Source of the DNA: Nageia nagi
Taxonomy: Eukaryota > Pinophyta
Reading direction: 5' to 3'
Length of the DNA: 64,000 nt
Assembly: GCA_050084985.1 (NCBI GenBank)
Contig: JBITNC010000001.1
Span: forward strand, 148,862,001-148,926,000
A program made the position numbers and the translations under genes. The notes beneath the pieces are model-generated. The model saw nothing but the letters and a program-made list of their open reading frames with translations, searched no databases and was not told the origin of the DNA. How positions within the stretch are numbered: the stretch's first letter is position 1; every line of letters begins with the position of its first letter. Below are positions 36,901 to 42,770 of this stretch, piece by piece.

Positions 36901-39900
36901 TAGTTGACATAGCCCACGGATTCTTGGAAGACAATATGTTGTAGCATTCTACAATTGCTAGAAGGCAACCAATTCTATAGGGGAGGCTTTGTGACGTACT
37001 CCTTTGTAAATTACAATTTATTATTGAATTCCACGGATTCTCCTTTGTAAATATTTATTTATTTAATTGTGCTTTAGGTGTTAGTACTTGGGATAGAAAA
37101 TATAAAGGCCTGTTGAACCCCACTGTGAGCCCCATGTGGGACCTCTTTCTCCAAAGCGTAGGCTAGCTTGATTTAATGTCATTTTATAATACTTGGAGAT
37201 TTCGAGAATTGATTGTGGGAATCCCAAGGCTAGTTTAGCACCTAGATCACGCTTTAGCATGGATAAACACTTGCTTGCCCCAATGTTGGATTTGGGAGCA
37301 CTTGTACATATGCGCTATCCTTGGGGAGACTCCTAGACCCCCATGTTGGCTCGGGATGATTCTTATACACCCATGTATGCCCTCTAGATCCACATTGAGC
37401 ATGAGGATCCTTGTTGAGCATGTGAATGGCCCAATTACCCATGTTGGGCTTGGAATGACCCCTAGGCATCTTCGTTGGGCTTTGTGAGGCTTCTAGGAAG
37501 CCAATGTCGGAATAGGAAGGTTGGGTGATGACTTTGAGGTGAGGTTCAGATTCAGTGTCAGCTATATTAGGCCTTGGAGCCTCATTATTGGATATATCTA
37601 ATTATTATTATTTCTCATATTGTCCAGTGGACACAAGTCTTGGCGTAGCGTCAAGCAATATCTCTAGGTGCAGCATCTAGAAGGGTTAGGTGGTTGAGGG
37701 ATCCTGTTAATCTATGAAAGGTGTAGCATCTTAGTCCATCTAGTGGTATTCCTAGGTCACATTTCTACCTTCAGTGGTTTCGAGGCATGGTAGTTCTGTA
37801 GTAGAGCATCCACACGTGAGGGAGTGAGGTTGCCCCATCCATTGTTCTGTGGTACCGACATTGATCACATTTGTATGTTCATTGTGGCCTAGTTGGCTCC
37901 TGGGAGGCCAACGTTGAGCCCTGTGGGCTTGGTATTGTATCATTTATCATTCTATATCATTAATATAGCCGTGGGCATTTGGATCTCAATATTGTCTTGT
38001 GTATACTTCCATTATTGCAATGTTGGGGTGTGATTGTTCATTTGTGCTTGTATGAGCTATTTGTTGGCATTATTGCATTGTTTATGCTTGGAATTGAGGC
38101 TCTAGGCAAGACATGGATGTTTACTTGTCTATTTTTTGCTTATTTGCACTTGGGATTGTGTTTGGGGATCTTACAAAGGGCAAGATGTTAGCTCTTCAAC
38201 TCCAACTCGAAACCCTGTGTGAATGATGCCCTTGATTCCAATAGGATGGCAAAATCAAGGCTCATATAGCATTGTGATGTGCCATTCTAGGGCTCACTCC
38301 TCAAACGTGTGCTAGGGGAGGGACGTTTGGCTTCTAGCTCCGAAATTTTCCAAAATAGATCAAAATTGCACAAGATATCCAACGACTTGCTAGGAATGAT
38401 AAATATGAAATCTAAATTGCAGAAAATACCTTTAAACCTAACATCTAGCTATGATGAGCAATTATGAAATTAACACAAGCAAATGCCTCCACTATTCCAA
38501 CTTGATCAATGAGCAAAACATGAACTAAACAATGCAAACTAGCTCTCCAGATCCAATGTCCAAGCACAGGAAGACAAATAGCAAGATACAGATAGCAAGA
38601 TGTAATTGTATTGATTAAACAATGGCGTAAGTGCAATTACAATATTTTTATCTACCTAAGGAGCTTGTATTAAGACTACCTCCAACAGGTTATGTTGGAT
38701 GGCTCCAGGGTCTCACCAATTTTAAAAGCAGTGAGGTGCAGGCCAGGTCTCCTCTGCAGCAATTGTGATGGATGTGACACCCCCCTTGTATTATTATAAA
38801 TAATTATGGAATCCAACAGATTCCCCTTTGTAATATATTTTATTATTGCTTTGTACTTTTTGTTATGTTTTGGGTTAGAAGACTTAATGGGTTAGTGAAC
38901 CCCACTGTGAGCCCCAAGTGGGACATCTCCCTCCCAAACATAGATTAGGAGTTTTATTGTACTTGGAGATCCCGATCATGATTGTGGGAATCCCAAGGTT
39001 TGTTTAACACTTAGGAAAATGGACGAACACTTTTGTACATGCGCCAGCCTTGGGGAGACTCGTAGACCCTCACGTTTGCCCATGATGACACCTAGCCCCA
39101 TGCGTGGCTCCTAGACCCACTTGATGCATGCATGGCATGCCATGCCCCCATGTTGGCATTTATGGCACTCCAGGCCACCAAGTTGCCATGGTTGAGCCCT
39201 TGGTTCCCACGTTCGGCATTCTGGGCCCTTTAGGAGCCTAACGTTGGATTAGAGGAGTTGTGAATGATTCCTAGTTGAGATCCAGATCCAGTGAAGTGTT
39301 ATAAAAGGACATTGGAGCCTCATAGCTTGATATGCTTGATTATTATTATTATCTCTTGATACCGTCCTGTGGACACAAGTCTTAGCGATGCTAAGGAATC
39401 CCCTAGGTGCAGCATCTAGGAGGGCTATTAGGCTGAGGGATCCTATAGCCTATGACATTGGTATAGCACCCTTTCCCATCCAATGGTATTCCTAGGTTGC
39501 ACTTCTACCTTCAATGGTGGCTTAGATCAGAGGAGGTCTCGTTTAGTGGAAAGGAATCGAGTTTTGAGGGAGCAATACTATCCCATTGTTCTATCATCCG
39601 TCTGGCAGTGAGAGACATCAATTGTGCCCTAGTTGGCTCCTTGAAGGCCAACGTCCAGCTCTGGGAGCTTGGTATTGTATTGCTATTCATCATTTATCTT
39701 ATATACAATCGTGGGCATTTGGATCACCATATTTGTCTTGTGTATGCTTGATCATTGCAATGTTGTGGTTTATTCATTGATGCATGCTTGTCGTGGCCAA
39801 ATGTTGGCATAATTGTGTTGTGCAAACTTGTATTGGATGCCCTATCTCTAACGTTGGTGAATTGAGGGTTTGAATGCTTATTTCTTCTAGCCTTGTCCAA

Positions 39901-42124
39901 ATGTTAGGTATATTTGCTTTTGTTCAATTTAATTGCACTTGAATTGGTATTTGAATCTTTACGATGGAACTAGGAGTGTTGCTCTCAAGATGGCTTGAAG
40001 AAGTTGAGGTTAGCCTCTTCTCACCTCAATACCTTAAATGTAGGTTGCCTTACAAGTGGCAAAGATAGAGCTTCAGCTCAATTCGAAAAAGGGGTTTAAT
40101 AATCTAAATCAACATATCTCATAATGACTATGAGTCCTCCTTTTATAGGCGAGTTTGATCATCTTCTAATCTTGCATTGAGATGATCCAACAGTGGAGAG
40201 ATCGGCTACGTGTGCTCATGTATGCAACGTCCAAGATGGGGAGGCTTGGATGGATGAAATCAAATCTAAATGTCGAGATTGCCAACGTCAAAGAGAGGTT
40301 GATATCGAGTTGCCTTGGTATCAATGTCGAAGGTTCAATACCCAAGATAGTTGATGTGGGGGCTTGGGATACTCGATTCTCCAACGTGTGGGTAAGATAG
40401 GCTATAGGTGCCCAATGTACAAGTTTGGGAGTGTTCCAGTACCTCAAGGTGTGGAATTCCTCTTTTGTAGTGCCACATCCAACCTTGGAGCTTGAAATAT
40501 CCTCGTAGTCGATGCAATCACCTAGGGGGATGCTCTACCTTGAAGAGGAGAGCACTAATGACTAGAGATACATTAAATGCTAATATTACAATTGTCAAGG
40601 TTAAAATATGCAACACCTCTTTTAAGGAGACTAATATTGCATTTACAATTATAATTGCCTTGGTATTACAAATACAACATTATTGATATTTTAGCAATTA
40701 AAGTAAATACAAATAAATAAATAAAAGGGCCATTTATTCCATAATTAAACCTTTGCTAAGTCTTTAAGTAGAATTTACATCATTTTGGCCAATTCTTACC
40801 AAATTATTTAAAATCACACCTGAATTAATTTTCCCATTTATCAAAGGTGAAATGGGGAAAACACCTAAAAAAATAAAAAAATGGGGACATTACATCCTCA
40901 TCCTCAATACGATTTTCAGCCTTAGGTATGTACTCATCCTCGTCTTTATCCTTGAGCTCCATATGAGCTATAGATGCTGCACTACTTGTACCTTCACTTA
41001 TTGCTTCCCTTTCAAGTCGCTCGATGTACTCCTTAGTGAAGATGGGTTCCACATCTTCAACAACCTACTCTACTAGTGGTTGCATAGATTCAATACCAAT
41101 GGCATCATAGCAATTTGTGCCTTCCACTTGTTTGACATGAAGACAAAGATAGTTCACAAAATATGCACAAACAAAGAATACCCTTTTGAAGTATGGGCAT
41201 TAACATAAACATAGAAGGAAAGAAAAAACAATTCCATGGTGAAAACAAAAAAACCTACTTCAAATGCATGACGAGAATAAAAAACTCACAATCGGATCAC
41301 TAAATCTTGTGAAATCTGCGGTGATAAGCTTGGAATCTATGGTGAAGCTCTTCAGATTGATGGTGTACTTTCAAATCTTTCACAAACTGACCTGCAGAGC
41401 AAAAAGAGTGTGCAAACAGGATGAAATGACCAAAATGAGACACAAAAAATCATTGTTGAGGGGCGGACTGTGTATAAATCTGCATTTTCCATTTTGTTTT
41501 TCCACTAGCCAGGTACTCACCGAGTTTTGGCTGGATTACTTGCCAGATATCTGCCGAAACTTGCCAGTGCCGGATTTTGATGCCCGATCACTGAATCAGC
41601 TCAAAAATTGCGGTTTCACGCTAGTACTTGCTGGTTTGCTGCTAATTTTCGAACCAGGGTTTAGGCTAAGATTTGGGCTACAGTTTGTGTAATTCTTATC
41701 TTAGAACGAACCTCTTCATGGATTTCTATATTGCAAATCAGTGTAAAGGTGCATTATGTCCAAAGTGACTATCACTAGCCAATCACAAACAGTAATTTTA
41801 TATTTTGTTAGAGCTTAGAGGTGTTCCTGATGACTCATAAATGTTTAAATCTACACTGGTGAAACTTTATTTGGACACGAGTGCTTTTAATTTTTTCCAT
41901 GGTTTAATTGTTTTCTGTTTTTTTCCTCTGCCAGATGGGATCTTTTGAACTTATTCAGTTACGAATTCAAAAGTTTCTTGGGAAAATAGGTGGTGAGAGC
42001 CATCTTTTAGTGCCAGACATTGATCTTCTACAGGTGTCTGGAGTGGGTGGATTGGCCTGGGATACACTGAACCAGATCAAATTCAATCTTCCATTTAGGG
42101 ACATAAAACCTGATATATGGCTTG
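847..42124 (+). CDS. PRKDC: DNA-PKcs (PRKDC) homologue, partial, six N-terminal-region exons
   Basis: This is a partial, split gene. In animals DNA-PKcs is a giant nuclear PI3K-like kinase that binds Ku at DNA double-strand breaks and drives non-homologous end joining. The exons here encode part of its N-terminal HEAT-repeat scaffold, not the kinase. Six exons joined in phase (0, 0, 2, 0, 2, 0, ending in phase 1) give a continuous reading frame that I can align along its length with my recollection of the animal protein. Anchors include PLISGFYKLL, LELFASCLRLCL, LRLGLR, a D-I-P-Y-F-x-Y-L block, a Q-x-R-I-Q-x-F-L-G-x-I-G-G block and PFRDIKP. The spacing across three exon junctions matches residue for residue. 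No stop codon interrupts any exon, so the gene may be functional. Both ends lie outside the window. Introns host nested transposons. Another PIKK (ATM, ATR, TOR) is unlikely given these anchors. Confidence 0.87.
952..1053 (+). other. Intron, 102 nt, GT-AG
   Basis: It starts GTGAGT and ends TTTAACAG. It stays open in the frame of exon A, which makes the two exons look like one longer ORF. Confidence 0.75.
1054..1082 (+). CDS. PRKDC: DNA-PKcs-like microexon B, 29 nt
   Basis: The microexon is bounded by CAG at 1051-1053 and GTGAGT at 1083. It encodes VEFVQELLS plus the first two bases of a glycine codon. I inferred that a 29-nt exon (phase 0 in, phase 2 out) was needed between exon A and the exon at 27055, then found exactly this. 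The residues match the animal VEFCREIL helix, and the count up to the conserved tryptophan of the next exon is the same (19 residues). Automated predictors will probably miss it. Confidence 0.82.
1083..2526. other. Start of the 26-kb intron, no gene seen
   Basis: I see no coding remnant. A 'TGGCGATT' motif recurs at roughly 1663, 1691 and 1780, suggesting an old diverged repeat. A 30-nt string around 1946-1975 recurs at about 3550-3580 inside the neighbouring element, so part of that element or its family lies here. Confidence 0.4.
2527..2703 (+). repeat. 5' LTR of the small element
   Basis: It shares long blocks with 4510-4686, for example the AT-rich stretch starting GTTTGATATATTATTG and the end CATTTGACTCCA. 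The start coordinate is approximate. Confidence 0.55.
2707..2718 (+). promoter_or_regulatory. Putative primer-binding site
   Basis: TGGTATCGCAGA lies three bases after the 5' LTR end and resembles the common plant TGGTATCAGAGC site. Confidence 0.5.
2821..3003 (+). repeat. Tandem duplication, about 92 bp x 2
   Basis: Two adjacent copies run from 'AATTTGTTTGTTTGTTC' to 'GAGATCTGCATTT', with a few differences (for example GTGTCG against GTCG). Confidence 0.75.
4510..4686 (+). repeat. 3' LTR of the small element
   Basis: It begins TGTTAGAAAT and ends GACTCCA. It is the partner of the repeat ending at 2703, with substitutions throughout, so the insertion is not recent. Confidence 0.6.
4687..5054. 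other. Unassigned repeat-like sequence
   Basis: No gene recognised. This stretch and the sequence after 6216 were contiguous before a solo LTR inserted between them. Confidence 0.4.
5055..6216 (-). mobile_element. Gypsy-family solo LTR with perfect 5-bp target duplication
   Basis: On the minus strand it starts TGTGCCGACCCCC and ends GGATCCTTACA. It is flanked by CAATT at 5050-5054 and again at 6217-6221. It belongs to the same family as the LTRs at 35361-36508, 36990-38175 and 38773-39963: shared landmarks in order are the CCCCCTTG head, 'GACCCCACT...GCCCAAGTGGG', a series of roughly 30-bp ACGTTGGGC motifs, 'GATACCGTCCTGTGGACAC', 'CTAGGTGCAGCAT' and 'CTTGGTATTGTAT'. Length is 1162 bp. It is a solo LTR left by recombination of a full element. 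Confidence 0.85.
6217..7140. other. Unassigned; degenerate 'CTTGCGACC' repeats
   Basis: No gene recognised. From about 6780 to 7060 variants of CTTGCGACC(N)TGACCT recur irregularly, giving a locally periodic, less AT-rich block. Minus-strand open frames here match nothing I know. Confidence 0.35.
7141..7560 (+). repeat. Possible copia-type LTR fragment
   Basis: The right end 'TGATTCACCCTCCCTCTCAG' resembles the pyrimidine-rich tail common near the end of plant copia LTRs. A 'GGGGTTGGTGCTCCTT' motif is repeated at about 7280 and 7325. No partner LTR is present. Confidence 0.3.
7600..7672 (-). repeat. LTR-head fragment, TGTTGTG...CACAACA family
   Basis: Read on the minus strand from 7672 it gives TGTTGTGCCCACACAACA, then an 'ATTTTGGGGACCC' block. 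The same head starts at 46745 and 48363, so this is a truncated relative of the large insertion downstream. Confidence 0.6.
7673..8740. other. Unassigned, purine-rich with broken frames
   Basis: The plus strand is A/G-rich with many interrupted frames, as in a decayed retroelement ORF, but no domain is recognisable. A short (TTA)n run lies near 8670-8688. Confidence 0.3.
9074..9325 (-). repeat. Copia 3' LTR, portion matching the other LTR
   Basis: It is about 85-90% similar by eye to 16166-16428. The minus-strand start is TGTTGGAATGTATAAT, preceded by a purine-rich AAAGATGAG that fits a polypurine tract. Confidence 0.7.
9906..10092. repeat. Tandem repeat, about 61 bp x 3
   Basis: Units carry 'GGTGTACATCATATGCT' and 'GTACAACTAGTTCCTCA'. 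Starts are spaced about 61 bp apart, with a partial final unit at 10086. Confidence 0.7.
10150..10300 (-). pseudogene. Copia RNase H C-terminal remnant
   Basis: The minus-strand reading contains FVDLFTKPLPNAQF, matching the copia RNase H end motif 'ADIFTKPLP...F'. The body of RNase H, expected between this and the RT end near 10319, is missing, so the element carries an internal deletion here. Confidence 0.7.
10319..11290 (-). pseudogene. Copia reverse transcriptase (broken)
   Basis: Minus-strand pieces in order: ECWMEAMKVEYEIL and NKWIYKVKYN (RT N-terminus), VAKGFAQKYGVDY, then a shifted segment (10646-10875) with FLNGDL and a Y-G-L block, then LLYVDDMLI with the YVDD active site and LGMQV. 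The domain order is normal for copia, but at least two frame breaks and an internal stop separate the pieces. The C-terminal side stops at the RNase H deletion. Confidence 0.85.
11531..11935 (-). repeat. 135-bp segment in three tandem copies inside integrase
   Basis: Copies begin at 11531, 11666 and 11801 with TAGATGYTAG and end with 'CTAGGTAGATTTC.TGA'. The unit is 45 codons of integrase (NLPSYLWGEAMSTAIYTLNR and its flank), so the expansion kept the frame. The third copy has one base deleted in a G run. Confidence 0.85.
11760..12490 (-). pseudogene. Copia integrase (broken)
   Basis: From right to left: an HHCC zinc-finger remnant (HRLGHFN...CKKC, about 12350-12490), a core segment with SLGGASYV and IIDNFNRMTFGYLL, then LRFDNRNEY and YTPQQNGVAERKNKTI, which carry the second Asp and the Glu of the DDE triad. 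WGEAMSTAIYTLNRCPTKA follows. Stops occur in the linker and the frame changes near 12200. The C-terminal part has been triplicated. Confidence 0.85.
12625..13197 (-). pseudogene. Copia gag zinc knuckle and protease start
   Basis: The 190-residue minus-strand frame carries a CCHC zinc knuckle (CNFCGIYSHRESDC) within a Lys/Asn-rich region, then WIVNFRCTNHM, which corresponds to the copia protease signature WIVDSGCTNHM. The catalytic Asp is Asn and the following Ser and Gly are also changed, so the protease is inactive. A V-L-E-N-V-F-Y-M-P block typical of the protease end follows. Confidence 0.85.
13240..13677 (-). pseudogene. Copia gag (UBN2-type) N-terminal part
   Basis: The 145-residue minus-strand frame starts inside gag: LWQIV and KAYNTKNEFATFMIFHAI, then a W-D-R-L-K-K-I-Y-L-G block and LNDEF. 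This is the usual copia capsid domain order. Residues before position 13677 lie in another frame (an M-x-F-x-G start is not clear). Confidence 0.75.
13762..16165. other. Leader or insert of the copia element; homopolymer-rich
   Basis: No gene supported. About 14640-15250 is dominated by poly-A and poly-T runs mixed with C-rich strings. About 15490-15870 is G-rich on the plus strand, giving a long proline-rich minus frame with no family match. About 15900-16165 is AT-rich and may include a separate insertion that truncated the 5' LTR. Confidence 0.35.
16166..16428 (-). repeat. Copia 5' LTR, truncated
   Basis: It matches 9074-9325. The minus-strand start is TGTTGAAATGTATAAT, ending at 16428 on the plus strand. 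The inner part of the LTR is lost. Confidence 0.65.
16429..17690. other. Intronic sequence, nothing recognised
   Basis: AT-rich sequence without clear coding or repeat structure. Confidence 0.35.
17690..19600 (+). pseudogene. Ty3/gypsy gag relic
   Basis: Interrupted plus-strand frames give an acidic and Gln-rich N-terminal part (17870-18720). A KFDGSQDP motif lies near 18995. Between 19180 and 19370 lies FRHNIKAQVTFRDMCKYKQ, then SFTDFVKRWKKM, matching the retrotransposon gag (capsid) block 'F..NI....T..DL...KQ...E....F..RWK'. Lys-rich sequence follows. At least four stops or frame changes occur. No LTR is assigned. The type resembles the Tat/Athila side of gypsy but is not certain. Confidence 0.65.
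19922..20215. repeat. Left subterminal GTTCC/GGAAC array of the hAT element
   Basis: Many copies of GTTCCC or GGGAAC in both orientations, many flanked by CCG or CGG, in a strongly GC-rich tract. In hAT elements such subterminal motifs are transposase-binding sites; that role is inferred here. Confidence 0.85.
20626..23304 (+). pseudogene. hAT transposase, five exons, inactivated
   Basis: Exons: 20626-21567, 21695-22113, 22236-22416, 22521-22854 and 22951-23304. All introns are GT-AG and the phases agree. An acidic start is followed by a degenerate BED zinc finger (FHICNSTFKGSYTRIESHL; the first Cys appears lost). Then come the DUF659-like core (SCSIIMDGWTD...PLINIMVSC...FLRAVDCSG), the HIFWTPC...HALN block, and the C-terminal dimerisation block with SSSAAERNWSTYGFIH. 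Damage: an in-frame TAG in exon 2 (near 21743) and a single-base frameshift in exon 3 (near 22340). An acidic tail ends in EPIDP. It catalysed cut-and-paste transposition when intact. Confidence 0.9.
23672..23778. repeat. Right subterminal GTTCC array of the hAT element
   Basis: At least six GTTCC motifs in about 105 bp, mirroring the left end and finishing with GGAACACTG. Confidence 0.85.
24001..26145. other. Intronic sequence, nothing recognised
   Basis: AT-rich, without coding remnants or long repeats that I can identify. Confidence 0.4.
26146..26470. repeat. Tandem duplication, about 165 bp x 2
   Basis: Copies start at 26146 and 26311 with AGAAATTTT and share 'GATTCTCTGATTTTG.ATCAT' and 'ATGCTTCTTG.ACA'. 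Divergence is considerable. Confidence 0.65.
26621..26906. mobile_element. hAT-like MITE, 286 bp
   Basis: Target duplication GTGCCAGT (26613-26620) against GTGCCTGT (26907-26914), 7 of 8 matching. Imperfect terminal inverted repeats: CATATATATCAAAGTC on the left and CATAGTTATCAGAATC on the right minus strand. 'GATTAATCCC' and related strings repeat near the ends, like subterminal motifs. It has no coding capacity. Confidence 0.6.
27055..27247 (+). CDS. PRKDC: DNA-PKcs-like exon C
   Basis: The acceptor GGTGGCAG ends at 27054. The exon enters completing the Gly codon begun in the microexon. It encodes DITNLFLKWVYPF, then PLISGFYKLL, the best conserved block in the window, then GYFGKLDSSS. It ends NVKE in phase 0, with donor GTATGG at 27248. 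Confidence 0.88.
27453..27688 (+). CDS. PRKDC: DNA-PKcs-like exon D
   Basis: The acceptor TGTTACAG ends at 27452 (phase 0). The exon encodes SVVSQQDRILCKNLLRKYL, then YKLELFASCLRLCLSAPPP, and ends LRLGL plus AG of the next codon. The true end is set by a U12-type AT-AC donor at 27689. Reading past it soon hits a stop and loses similarity. Confidence 0.85.
27689..29475 (+). other. U12-type AT-AC intron
   Basis: The donor is ATATCCTCAC (consensus ATATCCTT). The branch-point string TTCCTTGAC at 29459-29467 matches TTCCTTRAC. The acceptor is GTCAC, ending at 29475, about 9 nt after the branch A. No GT-AG alternative restores the frame, because no AG lies near the start of exon E. The internal sequence is plain intron. 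Confidence 0.85.
29459..29467 (+). promoter_or_regulatory. U12 branch-point sequence
   Basis: TTCCTTGAC, with the branch A at about 29466, is exact for the minor-spliceosome consensus TTCCTTRAC and correctly spaced from the AC acceptor. Confidence 0.8.
29476..29686 (+). CDS. PRKDC: DNA-PKcs-like exon E
   Basis: The first base completes an Arg codon with exon D. The residues then run HFSLAMVAMDSLETW, aligned without gaps to the animal segment ending in LEEW. After that come LLSDIVPYFNPYL and a Ser-rich linker, ending HASKIQ in phase 0 with donor GTTCGC at 29687. Confidence 0.85.
29687..32251. other. Start of intron 5; small GC-richer island at 31013-31547
   Basis: Mostly plain intron. The island 31013-31547 is less AT-rich and has open frames on both strands, but matches no family I know. 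It ends with an inverted repeat, GGGGTACCTG (31513-31522) and CAGGTGCCCC (31537-31546). It may be an old captured gene piece. Confidence 0.35.
32252..33013 (-). repeat. LTR fragment, TGTAATGT family, copy 1
   Basis: It matches 38281-38772 plus 39964-40229 almost end to end. On the minus strand it contains a CCTATAAAAGGAC TATA box. It is cut on the right at the start of the adjoining gag frame, so it lacks the LTR head seen in copy 2. Confidence 0.7.
32988..34140 (+). pseudogene. Ty3/gypsy gag (element 2)
   Basis: Frames at 32988-33356, 33426-33725 and 33726-34145 give a charged N-terminal region, then a capsid block: MQVLMYDGKKMTARAWFHQL, YFTLSP, DAIHFASLHFEGDALEWWQH, then RLVKRFDRKREND. Two TAG codons at 33723 and about 33867 sit where Gln (CAG) would fit, and a frameshift occurs before 33426. 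The first residues of the 5' frame lie inside the neighbouring LTR fragment, so the true gag start is lost. Confidence 0.8.
34160..34865 (+). pseudogene. Gypsy zinc knuckle and aspartic protease (element 2), active site lost
   Basis: It starts with a CCHC-type knuckle (CFYCKKTWELRHRC). After an acidic stretch comes the retropepsin domain: VIVLINPGASHNFI replaces the expected 'LID[ST]GA[ST]HNFI', so the catalytic Asp is Asn. GHPHMIIG near the end corresponds to the 'Y..ILG' flap-side motif. The frame shifts at about 34665 and continues to 34865. No RT, RNase H or integrase follows, so the element is gag-protease only. Confidence 0.8.
34885..35340 (+). repeat. 30-bp tandem repeat array (decapeptide if translated)
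   Basis: About 15 units, often in 60-bp pairs ('CACCCCACGTTGGGCTTGGA' then 'GAGGCTTAGGCATCCAACGT'). The first seven units stay in one frame and translate to decapeptides near L-[LR]-H-P-T-L-x-M-E-x. Related ACGTTGGGC units occur inside this family's LTRs. Confidence 0.85.
35361..36508 (-). mobile_element. Gypsy-family solo LTR, nested
   Basis: On the minus strand it starts TGTGACATCCCC and ends GCGATTTTACA. Flanks AAATT and AGATT give a 4-of-5 target duplication. It lies in the repeat array of element 2: ACGTTGAGC-type units continue just after it. It is in the same family as 5055-6216, in opposite orientation to the host element. Confidence 0.8.
36509..36989 (+). other. 3' internal region of gypsy element 2
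   Basis: Noncoding sequence between the repeat array and the 3' LTR. It ends with TAGGGGAGGC, a good polypurine tract for plus-strand priming. Confidence 0.5.
36990..38175 (+). repeat. 3' LTR of gypsy element 2
   Basis: It starts TGTGACGTACTCC after the polypurine tract and ends GGGGATCTTACA. It is 1186 bp, against 1191 bp for the solo LTR at 38773. It carries the family landmarks, including several ATGTTGG/CGTTGGGC units and 'TGTCCAGTGGACACAAG'. Confidence 0.8.
38273..40894 (-). repeat. LTR, TGTAATGT family, copy 2, interrupted by a solo LTR
   Basis: On the minus strand it starts TGTAATGTCCCC at 40894, has CCTATAAAAGGAGG (rc near 40140) and ends GGCACATCACA at 38273. Without the nested LTR it is about 1.42 kb. 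A purine-rich GAGGATGAGGA lies just before its head on the minus strand, so it is probably the 3' LTR of a minus-strand element whose body lies to the right. Confidence 0.7.
38773..39963 (+). mobile_element. Gypsy-family solo LTR with perfect target duplication
   Basis: It starts TGTGACACCCCCC and ends AATCTTTACG (CA changed to CG). Perfect 5-bp duplication ATGGA at 38768-38772 and 39964-39968. The host LTR sequence continues on both sides and matches the uninterrupted copy at 32252-33013. Confidence 0.9.
40895..41934. other. Minus-strand element remnant, then intron
   Basis: A minus-strand frame at 40825-41052 ends in an acidic E/D-rich tail (EPIFTKEYIERLEREA...) that could be the C-terminus of a polyprotein or transposase; the family is not recognised. 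The rest to exon F is unassigned intron. Confidence 0.35.
41935..42124 (+). CDS. PRKDC: DNA-PKcs-like exon F
   Basis: The acceptor CTCTGCCAG ends at 41934 (phase 0). The exon encodes MGSFELIQLRIQKFLGKIGG, then a variable stretch, then FNLPFRDIKPDIWL. These match the animal IRIRVVQMLGSLGG and PFREMKP blocks. Donor GTATGC lies at 42125, phase 1. The next exon is not seen before the end of the window. Confidence 0.85.
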
Positions 42125-42231
42125 GTATGCTTTTTATCTGATATCCTTTACAATTTATGTTACAGCAAATTTCTTAAAAGAAAAGGTGTTGACTCACTAG
42201 CATTCATTACGAATTTTTGTCATCAAAATTG

Positions 42232-42770
42232 GGAAATGCAGTACATTTCATTATTAGGTATCTTTCGTTTGATGGTATAGTGCCATGTTAACCGTGGCAA
42301 TTAACTATGCTTTTTGGAACATTTCTAGTCTTACATAATAATGACTGTGAGGGGCGCAAATTGTTACATGTCATATGGATTTAATATTAGGAAATGCAGT
42401 ACAGTTCATGATTTGGTCTCTTTTGTTTATGTTATTAGTGTCATGTTAACCATGGGTATCATGTTAGAAATAATAAATTAGATTAAATGTTAGGCAAATT
42501 AGGTATCTAGAAATACATTAATAAATGTAATGTTAATATATTTAACATTACTTATGTTTATTTTAATATTAGGGTTTTTGGTTTCCACTTCGGTTATTGT
42601 ACGGGAAGGCAACTCCTGAATACTCATGTATTTAATCGTTGCATTCATCAATAATGCAAAGCACTTTCTCGGTTAATCTCAAATATATCAACCATGCTCT
42701 TTGGAGCATTTCTAGTCTCACATAATGATGACTCTGAGAAAGGGCAAGCTGTTTCATGCAGATGGCTTTA
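42232..42770. repeat. Diverged tandem duplication (about 160 bp) carrying a solo LTR
   Basis: 'GGAAATGCAGTACA', 'GCCATGTTAACC', 'CATTTCTAGTCT.ACATAAT' and 'ATGACT.TGAG' appear in order twice. The second copy is split at 42462-42685. Confidence 0.7.
42462..42685 (+). mobile_element. 224-bp solo LTR
   Basis: It starts TGTTAGAAAT, with flanking TATCA at 42457-42461 and 42686-42690. The uninterrupted first copy of the duplication shows the empty site. An internal 'GCATTCATCAATAATGCAAAG' segment looks like an LTR R/U5 region. The exact right end is uncertain because it does not finish in CA. Confidence 0.65.

Noticed and set aside
32252-40229. The two TGTAATGT-family LTR copies as a pair flanking one element
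   Set aside because: The interior gag is in the opposite orientation and has its own 3' LTR, so the copies are separate insertions.
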